Shown here: positions 37,003 through 45,678 of the stretch, in pieces | How the letters are laid out: each line of letters begins with the position of its first letter | Position numbering within the stretch: position 1 is the first letter of the stretch | Source of the DNA: an uncultured Deefgea sp. | GTDB taxonomy: Bacteria > Pseudomonadota > Gammaproteobacteria > Burkholderiales > Chitinibacteraceae | DNA: 64,000 nucleotides | NCBI RefSeq assembly: GCF_947072475.1 | Contig: NZ_CAMTIA010000011.1 | Location: forward strand, 1 to 64,000 | Reading direction: 5' to 3' | Position numbers and translations under genes: made by a program | Notes under the pieces: model-generated | The model's database searches: none | What the model saw: the letters and a program-made list of their open reading frames with translations, nothing else | What the model was told of the DNA's origin: nothing

Positions 37003-37110
37003 TTGTCTTTCGTTTGTGTTTTGCTATAATTCCACTGCATGAAAGGTTTTGTGTGTGGGGGGGGCATTTTGACCGATGTCATGAATTTTTGATGAATATC
37101 GGTGTTTTTT
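37003..37110 (+). ncRNA. Candidate small RNA between the chemoreceptor genes
   Basis: TTGTCT (37003-37008), a 16-base spacer and TATAAT (37025-37030) form a good sigma-70 promoter on the strand opposite to both receptor genes. About 35 bases after the likely start (near 37037) a hairpin ACCGATGTCAT/ATGAATATCGGT (37072-37103) is followed by GTTTTTT. The product would be roughly 75 nt, contain the G8 tract, and have an Hfq-type end. A 17-codon ORF inside it has no leader. Prediction only. Confidence 0.38.
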
Positions 37111-37223
37111 ATAATGAATGAAAAAATGATGTTTTTTTGACCGCCATTGTCATCTTGATATAGCTGAATTTGACGCAGATCGAGCAGGCATCGTCAGTGC
37201 AGATATTTTGATTCGGGACAATG

Positions 37224-37247
37224 AAAAAGCCGCTAGTCGCGGCTTTT
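37224..37247 (-). terminator. Terminator of the second chemoreceptor gene
   Basis: Minus strand: AAAAGCCGC, GACTA loop, GCGGCTTTTT. It could also act on the plus strand, where the T run is four. Confidence 0.85.
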
Positions 37248-37300
37248 CGTGAGTCAGACGATGGGGCTGAGTCGGCTAGTGCAAACTCGGCCCATATGAC

Positions 37301-38917
37301 TTACTGTACTTTATAGCGTGCAATCGCCTCATCCAGCTCGTTGCCAAGGCTTTTCAAACGGCCACCTTCTGACGCCGTTTGTTCGGCCACACTGCTACTT
37401 TCTTCACTCATTTGTGCCACGCGCTCAACTTGCTGCGCCATCATCGCGCTGGCGGTGCTTTGCTCACGCATCGAGCTAGAGATTTCACTCACTTGTGCGA
37501 CAACGTCATCGGCGCTTTTGCGAATATTACTAATCGCCGTACTAGCCTCATGCGCCATGCTGACGCCATTATCCACTTGGCGTACGGTTTGCTGCATGGT
37601 TTGCACGGTGTGATTGGCCTCGTTTTGAATCTCGCTCACCATGCTGGTGATTTCTTGCGTTGAACTTGAGGTGCGTTCGGCCAGTTTACGCACTTCATCG
37701 GCCACCACCGCAAAACCACGCCCCAGTTCGCCAGCACGCGCCGCTTCGATTGCGGCATTGAGCGCCAGCAAATTAGTTTGATCGGCAATGTCTTTGATGA
37801 CATTCACTACCGAGGTAATGCTGTTGGTACGGTCTTTCAGATTCTCGACTTGTCCTGCCGATTGGCGCACTTGATCGGCGATTTGATTAATGCTGTTGAT
37901 GGTATTGTCAATGACTTCGCCGCCCGTTCCGGCTAAACGACCGGCTTCACGGGCGGTCATATCGCATTGCTGCGCCCGATCGGCCACATGCGTCACACTC
38001 ACCGTGACTTGCTCAACGCCAGCGGCCATGCTTGACGCCGACTCACTCACCCCGCGTGAGGCACTCGATAGCTCGGCGCTTGAATTAGATAAGCCATTCA
38101 CACAGACCCCGACTTGACTGCCAACGTGAGCCAGCTTTTTTAAACTCGCTTGCAAGGTATCAAGTAAGCTATTGAGCGCTACTAAAGACACCCCAATCTC
38201 ATCCTTGTTATGCACATCAATCCGTTTGGTAAAATCAAAGTGGGTACCAAGGTCAACCATAAAATTTTGCATTTTATTTAAAGGCCCAGTAATGCTGCGA
38301 GCAATAATCAAACTCACCACGCAAAGTAAAGCAATCGCCAGTAGACCTAAAGTCACGCCCATACTGACAGAGCTACTAATGGCATTGTTAACGTCGGCGC
38401 GCATTTTTTGCGTCAGCTCAGCATTGTAATCTTCGGCTTTTTGCAATGCGGCAACGACCTTTTTGGCTTGCGGCGCTGCGGTTTGAGTAATCAGTTGCAT
38501 CGCTTCGCTGGTGTTATTTTCATGAGAGAGTTTAAAAACTTGCCCAGTAATGGGTAGCCAAGCATTGAGCTCGCTTTTGATACTCGCCAAGTTTGCCCGA
38601 TCGGTGTCGTCGTAAAGCATCGCTTCATACTTTTGTAGGGCATCTTGAATTTCGCTCGCTTGTGCTTTGAAATCCCGCTCTATTTCATTTTTCTTTTCGC
38701 TATCTGCTTCCAGAATATGCAATAAGAAAGCACGACGTAAGTTAGAGTATTGGTCCGTGACATGGGCCAATAGCGTGATCGACGGTACGATGTTATCGGT
38801 CACTTCATGGCTGGCGGTATTGATTTTATTGAGCTGCTGATAATTTATCCCAGTGATCAGTAGCAGCGCCACGACTGGAATGAGGGTCAGTAGGATCAAT
38901 TTATGGATGATTTTCAT
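37301..38917 (-). CDS. Methyl-accepting chemotaxis protein 2
   Basis: Chemoreceptor of 538 residues with the same layout as its neighbour: membrane segments at about 7-27 and 189-209, a four-helix periplasmic domain, HAMP, and a signalling domain with [17 protein letters not shown]. From LDTLQASL to the end I count six substitutions and one extra C-terminal residue relative to receptor 1, while the periplasmic domains are clearly diverged. Silent differences between the two genes are frequent, so the likeness reflects selection on the protein more than a recent copy. Confidence 0.94.
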   Translation of the reverse strand: MKIIHKLILLTLIPVVALLLITGINYQQLNKINTASHEVTDNIVPSITLLAHVTDQYSNLRRAFLLHILEADSEKKNEIERDFKAQASEIQDALQKYEAMLYDDTDRANLASIKSELNAWLPITGQVFKLSHENNTSEAMQLITQTAAPQAKKVVAALQKAEDYNAELTQKMRADVNNAISSSVSMGVTLGLLAIALLCVVSLIIARSITGPLNKMQNFMVDLGTHFDFTKRIDVHNKDEIGVSLVALNSLLDTLQASLKKLAHVGSQVGVCVNGLSNSSAELSSASRGVSESASSMAAGVEQVTVSVTHVADRAQQCDMTAREAGRLAGTGGEVIDNTINSINQIADQVRQSAGQVENLKDRTNSITSVVNVIKDIADQTNLLALNAAIEAARAGELGRGFAVVADEVRKLAERTSSSTQEITSMVSEIQNEANHTVQTMQQTVRQVDNGVSMAHEASTAISNIRKSADDVVAQVSEISSSMREQSTASAMMAQQVERVAQMSEESSSVAEQTASEGGRLKSLGNELDEAIARYKVQ

Positions 38918-39197
38918 TATTAAGCCTCACAAAGAGAAATTTCTGCTTATAAGATAGTCATTAGTCAAGTTGTAGCAAGTTATTTGCATTGTTAAAATAG
39001 ATGAAACCATTTTTTTGTTGACGCTTTGTTTTCAATTGCCTAGGTGGCTGTTGTCAATGACATTCTGCTGAGGAGCGCCGCCAGCGCAATCACGGCTTGT
39101 AGCGGTGCGCAGGGGGAGTTGACTTTGGGTAAAATGCGACAAGTCAGTGCTGTCCGATCTCTTGCTGCAATCCATTATTTTTCGAGAAGCGCGCACA

Positions 39198-39971
39198 ATG
39201 AAATTCATTGATAGCCATTGCCATTTAGACGCCATTGAGTTTGATCTTGATCGAGACGCGGTGCTGGCGCGATCACTCGCCGCTGGCGTTACCGCTTGGC
39301 TTGTGCCGGGGATTACTGCGGCGACGATGGCAAAAACCCGCGCAATGGATCAGCAATATGGCGCGCATATTGCCTTGGGTTTACATCCCATTTATGAGGC
39401 AGAGCATCGTGAGGACCACTTGCCGCTGCTACGGTCTGAGCTTGATCAAGGCAGGGTGATTGCCGTAGGGGAAATTGGCTTAGATTTTTATTTGCCCGAT
39501 CTCAATCGTGAACGGCAAATTTATTTTTTTGAGGCGCAACTCAAAATTGCCCGAGATTATGATTTGCCGGTGATTGTGCATATTCGCCGTAGCCAAGATC
39601 AGGTGCTCAAATACTTACGCAAATGGCGAGTCAAAGGCGGGATTGCGCACGCGTTTAATGGCAGCGAGCAGCAAGCCGCTGAATTTATCAAGCTGGGGTT
39701 TTGTTTGGGCTTTGGCGGCGCACTCACTTACAGTGGCTCGCAACGGATTCGGCGTTTGGCAGCTCAATTACCGCTGGAGTCGCTGGTGCTGGAAACCGAT
39801 GCCCCCGACATGCCGCCCAGCTGGTTAGCTGGCCATCCACCACAGCGCAACGAGCCAGCGCAGTTGCCGCAAATCGCCAATGAACTCGCCGCACTGCGCG
39901 GGATGGACGTCGCCGATTTGGCGGTGGCCTGTACCCAAAATATCGAGAGGGTATTGCTGCTTGGGGTTTGA
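39198..39971 (+). CDS. TatD family hydrolase, second paralogue
   Basis: Metal-dependent hydrolase of 257 residues. Metal ligands appear in IDSHCHLDAIEF at the start, GEIGLDFY near 93, VIVHIRRS, IAHAFNG and LETDAPDMPPSW near 200. The ATG at 39198 aligns the motif with the start as in other TatD proteins; the frame upstream is not conserved-looking. It resembles the YjjV type rather than the copy at 2316-3098 (YcfH type); this sub-assignment is inferred from the motif context. Confidence 0.9.
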   Translation: MKFIDSHCHLDAIEFDLDRDAVLARSLAAGVTAWLVPGITAATMAKTRAMDQQYGAHIALGLHPIYEAEHREDHLPLLRSELDQGRVIAVGEIGLDFYLPDLNRERQIYFFEAQLKIARDYDLPVIVHIRRSQDQVLKYLRKWRVKGGIAHAFNGSEQQAAEFIKLGFCLGFGGALTYSGSQRIRRLAAQLPLESLVLETDAPDMPPSWLAGHPPQRNEPAQLPQIANELAALRGMDVADLAVACTQNIERVLLLGV

Positions 39972-40315
39972 TGGGTGTGCTCTGTACTAATATACCTATT
40001 GAATTAAATGTTGATATTTACGTTGATGCTGTGCCTTGCTGATTGAGCTGGGGCTTAAGCCCCCCGTTAAAGCGAAGGCCGAGCGAGGAGCGAGACCCTA
40101 GGCTCGCGACGAGAGAGGCGACGCCAAAGCTTAGCGGCTTTGCCGCTTAGCGACGCGGGGTGCAAGGCTGAACGGCGGAGCCGACTTCGCCTCGGGTCGC
40201 CTTCTTTTGCTTACTTTTCTTGGCGAAGCAAGAAAACGAAGTTTCTGCGCAGCTAAAAGTGAGTCCCCGTCGCGGACTGCGACTGTAAAACAAAGTGCCG
40301 CAGGCACATAAAAAT
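39972..40315. repeat. Candidate dispersed intergenic repeat
   Basis: This 344-base gap is GC-rich and unlike its surroundings. It reads, on the minus strand, through a Lys-rich stretch (CFAKKSKQKKATRGE) that I know from multi-copy spacer repeats in betaproteobacteria, and it has several short palindromes (AGCGGC-TTT-GCCGCT near 40132). No real gene is visible. Multi-copy status is recalled, not shown here. Confidence 0.4.
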
Positions 40316-41215
40316 TCATTCCCAAATCTGCTGATGCCCCGCGCTGGCGAGGTGTTTGCTGAGTACTTGGCTAGGGTTGTAGCCAAAATGTTGGCGAAAA
40401 CGCCGAGAAAAACTAGCGATTTCTTGATAGCCCGTAATACGTGCCACCTCACCGACGCTGATGCCATGCATCAGCAGTTCTTTGGCCTGATTCATTTTCA
40501 TTCGAAAAACAATTTTATTCGGTGTTTCGCCCAAATGCTGTGTGCACAAGCGGTGTAAATGCGTGATGGTGATGTGCAGTTGCTTGGCGAGCGCTGCGTT
40601 ATCCCAAACTTGGTCGAGGTTTTTTTGTACGTGCGTGAACATTTGCTGCAATTGCTCCAGCCAGCCCAGCGTGCTGCGTAGCGGCAGCAGCGCGCGATCG
40701 AGCGCCAAGCATAAAAAATCCAGTGATTGCACCGCCAAATTACCCGGTTCGCCCGCGTTAAAACGCTGCGTTTCACGGTGAAATTGTCGCATCGCATCAA
40801 ATAGCGCTTCGCCCTCTGCGCTGGCCAAAATCGCCGGCTGTTTGCCGTTGAGATCATCCCAACGCGAGTGGCGATACAGCAAAAACCACACGTGCAGCAT
40901 CTGCGCTTCACCGATGCGCCGATAGCCGCTGTGCACGCCTTGCGGCATCAGCGCCAATTGTCCAGCGCCAAAACCACGCGTAACACCGTCGGGCGTAAAT
41001 ACTTCACCGCGGCCGGTGAGACAAAAAGCCAGCACATGCCATGGCGTATCCACGCGCTCGACTTCAAAAAAATCACGTCCTTCGCTAATGCCGCAAATCA
41101 AAATGCCTCGGTCGCGTAGCGGTGGATACGGCTCTTTGTGAAACACGTGTGTGCCGACCATGATCTGCGGCGATTCAGGGCCGATGTCGAGTCGTTCGCG
41201 GTAAATGAGCGCCAT
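40316..41215 (-). CDS. AraC family transcriptional regulator
   Basis: Regulator of 299 residues: an N-terminal cupin-like sensing domain (about 20-140, with DTPWHVLAFCLTGRGEVFTPDG) and a C-terminal double helix-turn-helix (about 190-290, DNAALAKQLHITITHLHRL and ISVGEVARITGYQEIASFSRRF). The ATG at 41215 is preferred because the alternative starts 30 bases upstream lack support; no clear ribosome site exists for either. It faces away from the ABC exporter operon, which could be its target (inference). Confidence 0.88.
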   Translation of the reverse strand: MALIYRERLDIGPESPQIMVGTHVFHKEPYPPLRDRGILICGISEGRDFFEVERVDTPWHVLAFCLTGRGEVFTPDGVTRGFGAGQLALMPQGVHSGYRRIGEAQMLHVWFLLYRHSRWDDLNGKQPAILASAEGEALFDAMRQFHRETQRFNAGEPGNLAVQSLDFLCLALDRALLPLRSTLGWLEQLQQMFTHVQKNLDQVWDNAALAKQLHITITHLHRLCTQHLGETPNKIVFRMKMNQAKELLMHGISVGEVARITGYQEIASFSRRFRQHFGYNPSQVLSKHLASAGHQQIWE

Positions 41216-41616
41216 AAGTTGCGATGTGAGTTTTTGACAAATCAAATGTCATATTGCAACATTTTCACCAAACAAACAAGCCCGTAATCTATGTGAAAAC
41301 TTTTGGCAGGTCATGGCTGAAGTCTTGCAATCTCAATACCGAATAAATCGACCTTGCCACGCTAGTGTTGGCGTTAGCTACTTTGCTGACGGGCGATGGC
41401 CGCGATGGTTGCAATGGTGAGCAGGCTTAATCCCCAGTTGGGTTATTTGGCGCATTCACAGTTTGTCTGAAACTCACCTGTTATTCATTGCGCAACGAGG
41501 CTTGGTCTTGGGTTTTGGATTGAGCGCGAACTTTGGCGGCGGGTGAAGTCCTCATCGCAGGCCTAGTACGAACATGTTGGGTAACGCTGCGTTAACCCGA
41601 CTTACAGGAGCAATAC
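41216..41616. other. Divergent spacer before the ABC exporter operon
   Basis: About 400 bases without a gene. At 41576-41601 the hairpin GTTGGGTAACG-CTG-CGTTAACCCGAC resembles a REP-type palindrome and ends 15 bases before the ATPase start codon. A short minus-strand frame near 41390-41455 codes a hydrophobic piece bounded by stops, perhaps a remnant of a membrane protein, but this is too weak to call. Confidence 0.5.
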
Positions 41617-42621
41617 ATGCTGATTCAAGTTGAAAACCTAAGCCGCGTGTATCGCACGCCGATTGCACCCAAAAATTGGGGCGAGCGTTTAAAGCATCTG
41701 CTGCGTGCCAACTATGAGGACAAACTCTCGGTGAGCGCGGTGAATTTTAATATCGCCGCTGGCGAGTGCGTGGGTTTGGTTGGCCCCAATGGGGCGGGAA
41801 AATCCACGACGATTAAAATGTTAACCGGGATTTTAGAACCCAGCTCAGGAAGGGTATTGGTCGCAGGCTACCATCCACAAAGGGATAGGGTGAAATACGT
41901 CAAGAAAATTGGCGTGGTGTTTGGTCAGCGCAGCCAATTGTGGTGGGATTTGCCGGTGAAAGATTCATTTGAAATTTTGCAGGCTTTGTTCGACGTGCCG
42001 CAGGCGGCGTTTAAGGCCCGGCTAGATTTATTTCGCCGTGAAGCCAATCTGGATGAATTTTATCAGCGCCCGGTACGTACTTTGTCACTCGGGCAGCGGA
42101 TGTTATGCGAAATCGCCGCCGCTTTTTTACACAGCCCCGACGTGGTGTTTTTGGATGAGCCAACCATTGGGCTTGATCTGGACATGAAAGCCAGAATGCG
42201 CGGTTTGATTCGTAAACTGAATCAAGAATCGGGCACTACGGTGCTGATTACTTCGCACGATGTGGGCGATATTGAGCGGCTGACGCAGCGATTGTTATTG
42301 ATCGACAAAGGCACACTCCGCTTTGACGGCAGCTTGGCGGATTTTCGTTCGCACGCGGGTGATGGCCGCTGGTGGGCGGCGCGTTTGCAGCCTGATTTGG
42401 TCGCCGCTGCTGAAATACAACTGCGCGCGCATCATTCGGCTTTGCCAGTACGCCAGCGCGGTGAATGGCTAGAAATCGCCCGCCACGATACCTTGCCCTT
42501 TGCCGAGTTGATGCAATTACTCGCGCCGTATTCAGTGAGCGAGCTTAAACCGGTGGAGCAAGAGTTTGAAGAATTGCTGCATGGTTTTTATTTGGCCAAT
42601 CAAGCGGAGGCGGTATGTTAG
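41617..42621 (+). CDS. ABC-2 type exporter ATPase (COG4586-like)
   Basis: Cytoplasmic ATPase of 334 residues. Walker A is GPNGAGKST (about 59-67), the Q-loop is in VFGQRSQLWWDL, the signature is the variant LSLGQRML, Walker B is VVFLDEPTIGLDLD and the switch is in ITSHDVGDIE. The WWDLP context and the C-terminal extension place it with COG4586, which pairs with the COG3694 and COG4587 permeases found just downstream. CAGGAG precedes the ATG. Substrate unknown; export of a toxic or surface compound is likely. Confidence 0.9.
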   Translation: MLIQVENLSRVYRTPIAPKNWGERLKHLLRANYEDKLSVSAVNFNIAAGECVGLVGPNGAGKSTTIKMLTGILEPSSGRVLVAGYHPQRDRVKYVKKIGVVFGQRSQLWWDLPVKDSFEILQALFDVPQAAFKARLDLFRREANLDEFYQRPVRTLSLGQRMLCEIAAAFLHSPDVVFLDEPTIGLDLDMKARMRGLIRKLNQESGTTVLITSHDVGDIERLTQRLLLIDKGTLRFDGSLADFRSHAGDGRWWAARLQPDLVAAAEIQLRAHHSALPVRQRGEWLEIARHDTLPFAELMQLLAPYSVSELKPVEQEFEELLHGFYLANQAEAVC

Positions 42622-43403
42622 GCATTCCATTTAAAGGCTGTGCCGCGCTGGCATGGGGCAGTGCGCGCCTGGTTGCGACTGATCGCAAAGGGCGCTGGTT
42701 GGTGACCATTGGTTATTTGATTGCGATGTGGTTGCTGTATTACCTATGGGCAGCGCTGTATGCCGATACGCCAACGCGGGCGGGGATGACTTTTAATAGC
42801 GCGGTGCTGCATGTGTTGGTGGCGCAAACGCTATTGGCTTTTTTGCCCGTTGGTACCGATTGGCGGCTGGCGCGTGAAATTCGCTCGGGCGAAATCGCCA
42901 CGCAATTGATTTTGCCGATGTCATTACCGCTGAGGCAGTTTGCTATTTCCTTGGGGCGCGCTCTGGCCAAAGCGACGTATATCTTGCCGGCGTTTGCGCT
43001 GTTTTTATGGTATTTCGATTTAAGCCTGACGCCGAAGACGATTCCTTTGGCGTTAGCCTCGATTGCTTTATCGTTTGTATTGCTGTTTTGCATTGATTTT
43101 GTCGTTGCTTTGGCGGGATTTATTGCCACCGATTTATGGGGCATCACCGCCAGTAAAGACGCTTTGGTGATGTTTTTGGGCGGGGCATTGATTCCGATGG
43201 CGTTTTTCCCCGCTGGCATGCGTGAAGTTTTGGCCTACCTGCCTTTTGGGCACTTTTTTAATACGCCTGTCGGCTACATCAATGGCGAGATCGTGAGCGT
43301 GCAACCGCTATTGATCCAAGCGGCTTGGGCGCTGGGTTTTGTTTTGGCTGCAGCGTGGGCGGGGCGGGTGGTGCTGCGCAAATTGATTGTGTTTGGCGCT
43401 TAA
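42615..43403 (+). CDS. ABC-2 type permease 1 (DUF990/COG3694-COG4587 group)
   Basis: Membrane subunit of 262 residues with six hydrophobic segments, starting at LVTIGYLIAMWLLYYLWAALY. The block REIRSGEIATQLILPMSLPLRQFA after the second segment is characteristic of the group. Its start overlaps the ATPase gene by 7 bases, showing translational coupling. Instead of the usual short gap, 228 bases with a palindromic element separate it from the second permease. Confidence 0.85.
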   Translation: MLGIPFKGCAALAWGSARLVATDRKGRWLVTIGYLIAMWLLYYLWAALYADTPTRAGMTFNSAVLHVLVAQTLLAFLPVGTDWRLAREIRSGEIATQLILPMSLPLRQFAISLGRALAKATYILPAFALFLWYFDLSLTPKTIPLALASIALSFVLLFCIDFVVALAGFIATDLWGITASKDALVMFLGGALIPMAFFPAGMREVLAYLPFGHFFNTPVGYINGEIVSVQPLLIQAAWALGFVLAAAWAGRVVLRKLIVFGA

Positions 43404-43419
43404 TTGGTATGAGGAAGTC

Positions 43420-43612
43420 GTAGGTCGGATGAGCGTAGCGTTATCCGACACCTGCTTAGGATATGGCTCGAAATAACTTCCCGATTTGAAATCAGTCGGC
43501 TGAAGCCGACCCTACGTAGGGTCGACTTTAGTCGACCTGCACAGGTAAAAATAAGGAAGTTAATACGAACCAGATCCTTAGTCGGATAACGCCTTCGGCT
43601 CATCCGACCTAC
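43420..43612. repeat. Nested palindromic (REPIN/MITE-like) element inside the exporter operon
   Basis: Outer arms GTAGGTCGGATGAGCG.. (43420-43449) and its inverse (43581-43612) are related over about 70 bases each, including CTTAGGAT and AATAACTTCC with their inverted partners. Inside lies a second palindrome (43495-43536) built of GTCGGCTGAAGCCGAC and GTCGACTTTAGTCGAC around CCTACGTAGG. The whole folds on itself. The outer core resembles REP sequences of enterobacteria and other groups. Confidence 0.82.
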
Positions 43613-43631
43613 TTTGATTAAAGGAAATAAA

Positions 43632-44423
43632 ATGCAACTGAGTCCATTTTGGCGTGCCTATCGGCGCATGGTTGGTTCTGAGGCGCGGGCGCGGTTAGAA
43701 CATCGGGCCGATTTTGCGCTGATGATCTTGGGGGTGGCGGCGACGTCTTTATCAACGGCAGCAACGCTGTATTTTATGCTTGGCGCGACGGGCACGATTG
43801 CCGGTTGGCATCGCGGTGAATTGATCTTTATGCAGGGGTTTATGTTCTGCATTTTTGCGCCGCAAAGTGCGTGTTACAACGGCATGTTTTGGTTGGAGCA
43901 TTGGCTTAAAACGGGGGCGTTTCTGCGTTTTTATACTCGTCCTGCCAATCCACTCTTGCTGCTGGCGCTCGAACGTTTTCATCCGCAAGGCTTTGTGGTG
44001 CTGGCGATTGGTTTGGCGTATTGCCTATTTGGTCTGTGGGGTAGTCCTTTATTGTCTGAGCCGCTGTTTTACCTTGGATTTGTGTTGCTATTGCCGCTAT
44101 CGGCGTTGGTGCTGTGGGTGATTAATTTGGCGGCAATTTCAACTTGTTTTTGGATTGGAGAGTCTGATCCGGTGTTTTCAATGTCGGGCAAACTTACCGA
44201 TATGTCGCGCTATCCGCTGGATTTATTTCCTAAATTAGCAACGATGATTTTTATGGCCTTGCCGCTGGCCGGTACGGTGTGGTGGCCGTGCCAAGCTTTA
44301 CTACGCGGCGCGAGTTTGCCACTCACCGTGCTGGGCATGGCTGCTTTAGCGGTGATATGTGTCGGCTTATTAAATGGCATGTGGCAACGGGGAATGCGTC
44401 GTTATGCCGGTGCGGGTGGCTAA
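43632..44423 (+). CDS. ABC-2 type permease 2 (DUF990/COG3694-COG4587 group)
   Basis: Second membrane subunit, 263 residues from the ATG at 43632 with AAGGAA in front. Six hydrophobic segments are visible, from FALMILGVAATSLSTAATLYFML to LTVLGMAALAVICVGLLNGMW. The motif LEHWLKTGAFLRFYTRPANPLLLL matches the REIRSGEI region of permease 1. With the ATPase and permease 1 it should form one heteromeric exporter, provided transcription crosses the palindromic element. Confidence 0.85.
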   Translation: MQLSPFWRAYRRMVGSEARARLEHRADFALMILGVAATSLSTAATLYFMLGATGTIAGWHRGELIFMQGFMFCIFAPQSACYNGMFWLEHWLKTGAFLRFYTRPANPLLLLALERFHPQGFVVLAIGLAYCLFGLWGSPLLSEPLFYLGFVLLLPLSALVLWVINLAAISTCFWIGESDPVFSMSGKLTDMSRYPLDLFPKLATMIFMALPLAGTVWWPCQALLRGASLPLTVLGMAALAVICVGLLNGMWQRGMRRYAGAGG

Positions 44424-44562
44424 TTGCTTGAACTACAGAGGAATATAGTAAGAAGTGTGTGGTTTCTACGCCGTGTTTTGTATTCGGATTGACGCTAACT
44501 ACATGACTCTGGCCTAATTGCCGCCGTCAGTTTCATGTACCCGTAATTCGTAAGGATTCTAT

Positions 44563-45039
44563 ATGGCTTCAGTCTTAATCCGTTCTACTGCCTTGGCTAT
44601 TTTGATGGGCTTATCGCTTTCTGTGGCTGCTTTTGATGCCAGTTCCAATCGCCCTGTGAATTTGAATGACAAAGGCTTGGTCTTAGATGGCTACGATCCG
44701 GTGTCTTATTTTAGCGGCCGGCCGATGCTGGGTAATAAAGACTATAGCGTGAGCTATGAAGGTGGCACTTATTACTTTGCTAGCAAAGAAAATATGGCCA
44801 AATTCAAAGCCAATGCCAGCCAATTTGCGCCTAAATTTGGCGGATTTTGCGCGATGGGCGTGGCAAAAAGTAAAAAGCTCGATAGCGATCCAATGGCATG
44901 GCGGATTGTTGATGGCTATTTATTTGTACTGCAAACGAAAGAAGTACAAAAAAGCTGGCTAGTGGATGTGTCATCCAATTTAAAAGTTGCCACCGGAGAA
45001 TGGGCGACGATTAAGAATATTGCCCCTAAAGGCTTATAA
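44563..45039 (+). CDS. Exported YHS domain protein
   Basis: A 158-residue protein with a signal peptide (1-23, LSLSVAAFDA). The YHS domain spans about 30-110: GLVLDGYDPVSYF, YEGGTYYFASKENMAKFKANASQFAPKFGGFCAMGVA. YHS domains are small metal-associated modules; here a single cysteine is in FCAMG. Function is unknown, and the following structured segment separates it from the GNAT gene. Confidence 0.86.
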   Translation: MASVLIRSTALAILMGLSLSVAAFDASSNRPVNLNDKGLVLDGYDPVSYFSGRPMLGNKDYSVSYEGGTYYFASKENMAKFKANASQFAPKFGGFCAMGVAKSKKLDSDPMAWRIVDGYLFVLQTKEVQKSWLVDVSSNLKVATGEWATIKNIAPKGL

Positions 45040-45043
45040 ATAG

Positions 45044-45147
45044 GCTGCAAAAAACCAAACGTTACCGCGCCAAAGCGGGGCTCCTTGTCTGGTATGCTCC
45101 AGTGATGGGTTAGTGTCAATGTTTGGTTTTGTCGGGCGGTTTGCAGC
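45044..45147 (+). ncRNA. Candidate structured RNA element
   Basis: A compact fold of about 104 bases. Outer stem GCTGCAAA (45044-45051) with TTTGCAGC (45140-45147); second stem AACCAAAC (45053-45060) with GTTTGGTT (45121-45128); two inner hairpins CCGC-GCCAAA-GCGG (45065-45078) and CTGG-TATGCT-CCAG (45089-45102). It ends 18 bases before the Shine-Dalgarno of the GNAT gene. A riboswitch, a processed RNA or a palindromic repeat are all possible. Confidence 0.35.
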
Positions 45148-45177
45148 GCACGGCAGCGTTTTTATAGGAGCATTATT

Positions 45178-45678
45178 TTGATTTGGGATTATCGCTTAGC
45201 GGTGGCGGATGATTTGGCGCAGATTGTCGCCATCTATAATTCCACCATTGCCTCGCGGCAAGTGACTGCCGATACCGAGCCGGTCACAGTGGCGAGTCGA
45301 CAAGCATGGTTTGCGGCACATCAGCAAGCCGATCGTCCGCTATGGGTGGTCGAGCAAGCAGGGCAGATTATTGCGTGGCTGTCGTTCTCTAGCTTTTATG
45401 GGCGACCCGCTTACCACGGTACGGCTGAGGTGAGTATTTATTTAGCCGAGTCGGCCCGTGGGCAAGGCTTGGGGCGATTTTTATTGCAGGCCGCAATTGA
45501 ATATTCAGCAGGTATTGGTCTACATACCCTGCTTGGATTTATCTTTGGGCACAATACCCCGAGTATTCGCCTATTTGAAACTCAGGGTTTTATACTGTGG
45601 GGGCATTTGCCGGGCGTGGCCGAGCTGGATGGTATCGCGCGTGATTTGCTGATTATGGGTTTAAAAATCAAATCTTAG
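45178..45678 (+). CDS. GNAT N-acetyltransferase, phosphinothricin-acetyltransferase-like
   Basis: Cytosolic acetyl-CoA-dependent transferase of 166 residues. The acetyl-CoA loop is ARGQGLGRFLL near 98-108, and the early IYNSTIASRQVTADTEP block is typical of the Pat/YncA group, which acetylates phosphinothricin or methionine sulfone-like amines. The start codon is TTG at 45178; AGGAG at 45166-45170 with 7-base spacing decides it. Its end overlaps the convergent kinase gene by 11 bases. Confidence 0.88.
   Translation: MIWDYRLAVADDLAQIVAIYNSTIASRQVTADTEPVTVASRQAWFAAHQQADRPLWVVEQAGQIIAWLSFSSFYGRPAYHGTAEVSIYLAESARGQGLGRFLLQAAIEYSAGIGLHTLLGFIFGHNTPSIRLFETQGFILWGHLPGVAELDGIARDLLIMGLKIKS

Larger units (their letters stand above)
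36933..37300. other. Spacer between the two chemoreceptor genes
   Basis: This 368-base stretch is 3' of receptor 2 and 5' of receptor 1, both on the minus strand. On the plus strand it carries a good promoter and terminator pair (see candidate small RNA) and an uninterrupted G8 tract at 37057-37064. The receptor 2 terminator is at 37224-37247. Confidence 0.6.

Noticed and set aside
35427..38429. Several long plus-strand frames antisense to the chemoreceptor genes
   Set aside because: They mirror the receptor codon pattern and occur in both paralogues only because the coding strands are alike.
41380..41560. Remnant of a membrane-transporter gene upstream of the ABC operon
   Set aside because: A short hydrophobic minus-strand frame is bounded by stops and I could not extend it into a recognisable family in any frame.
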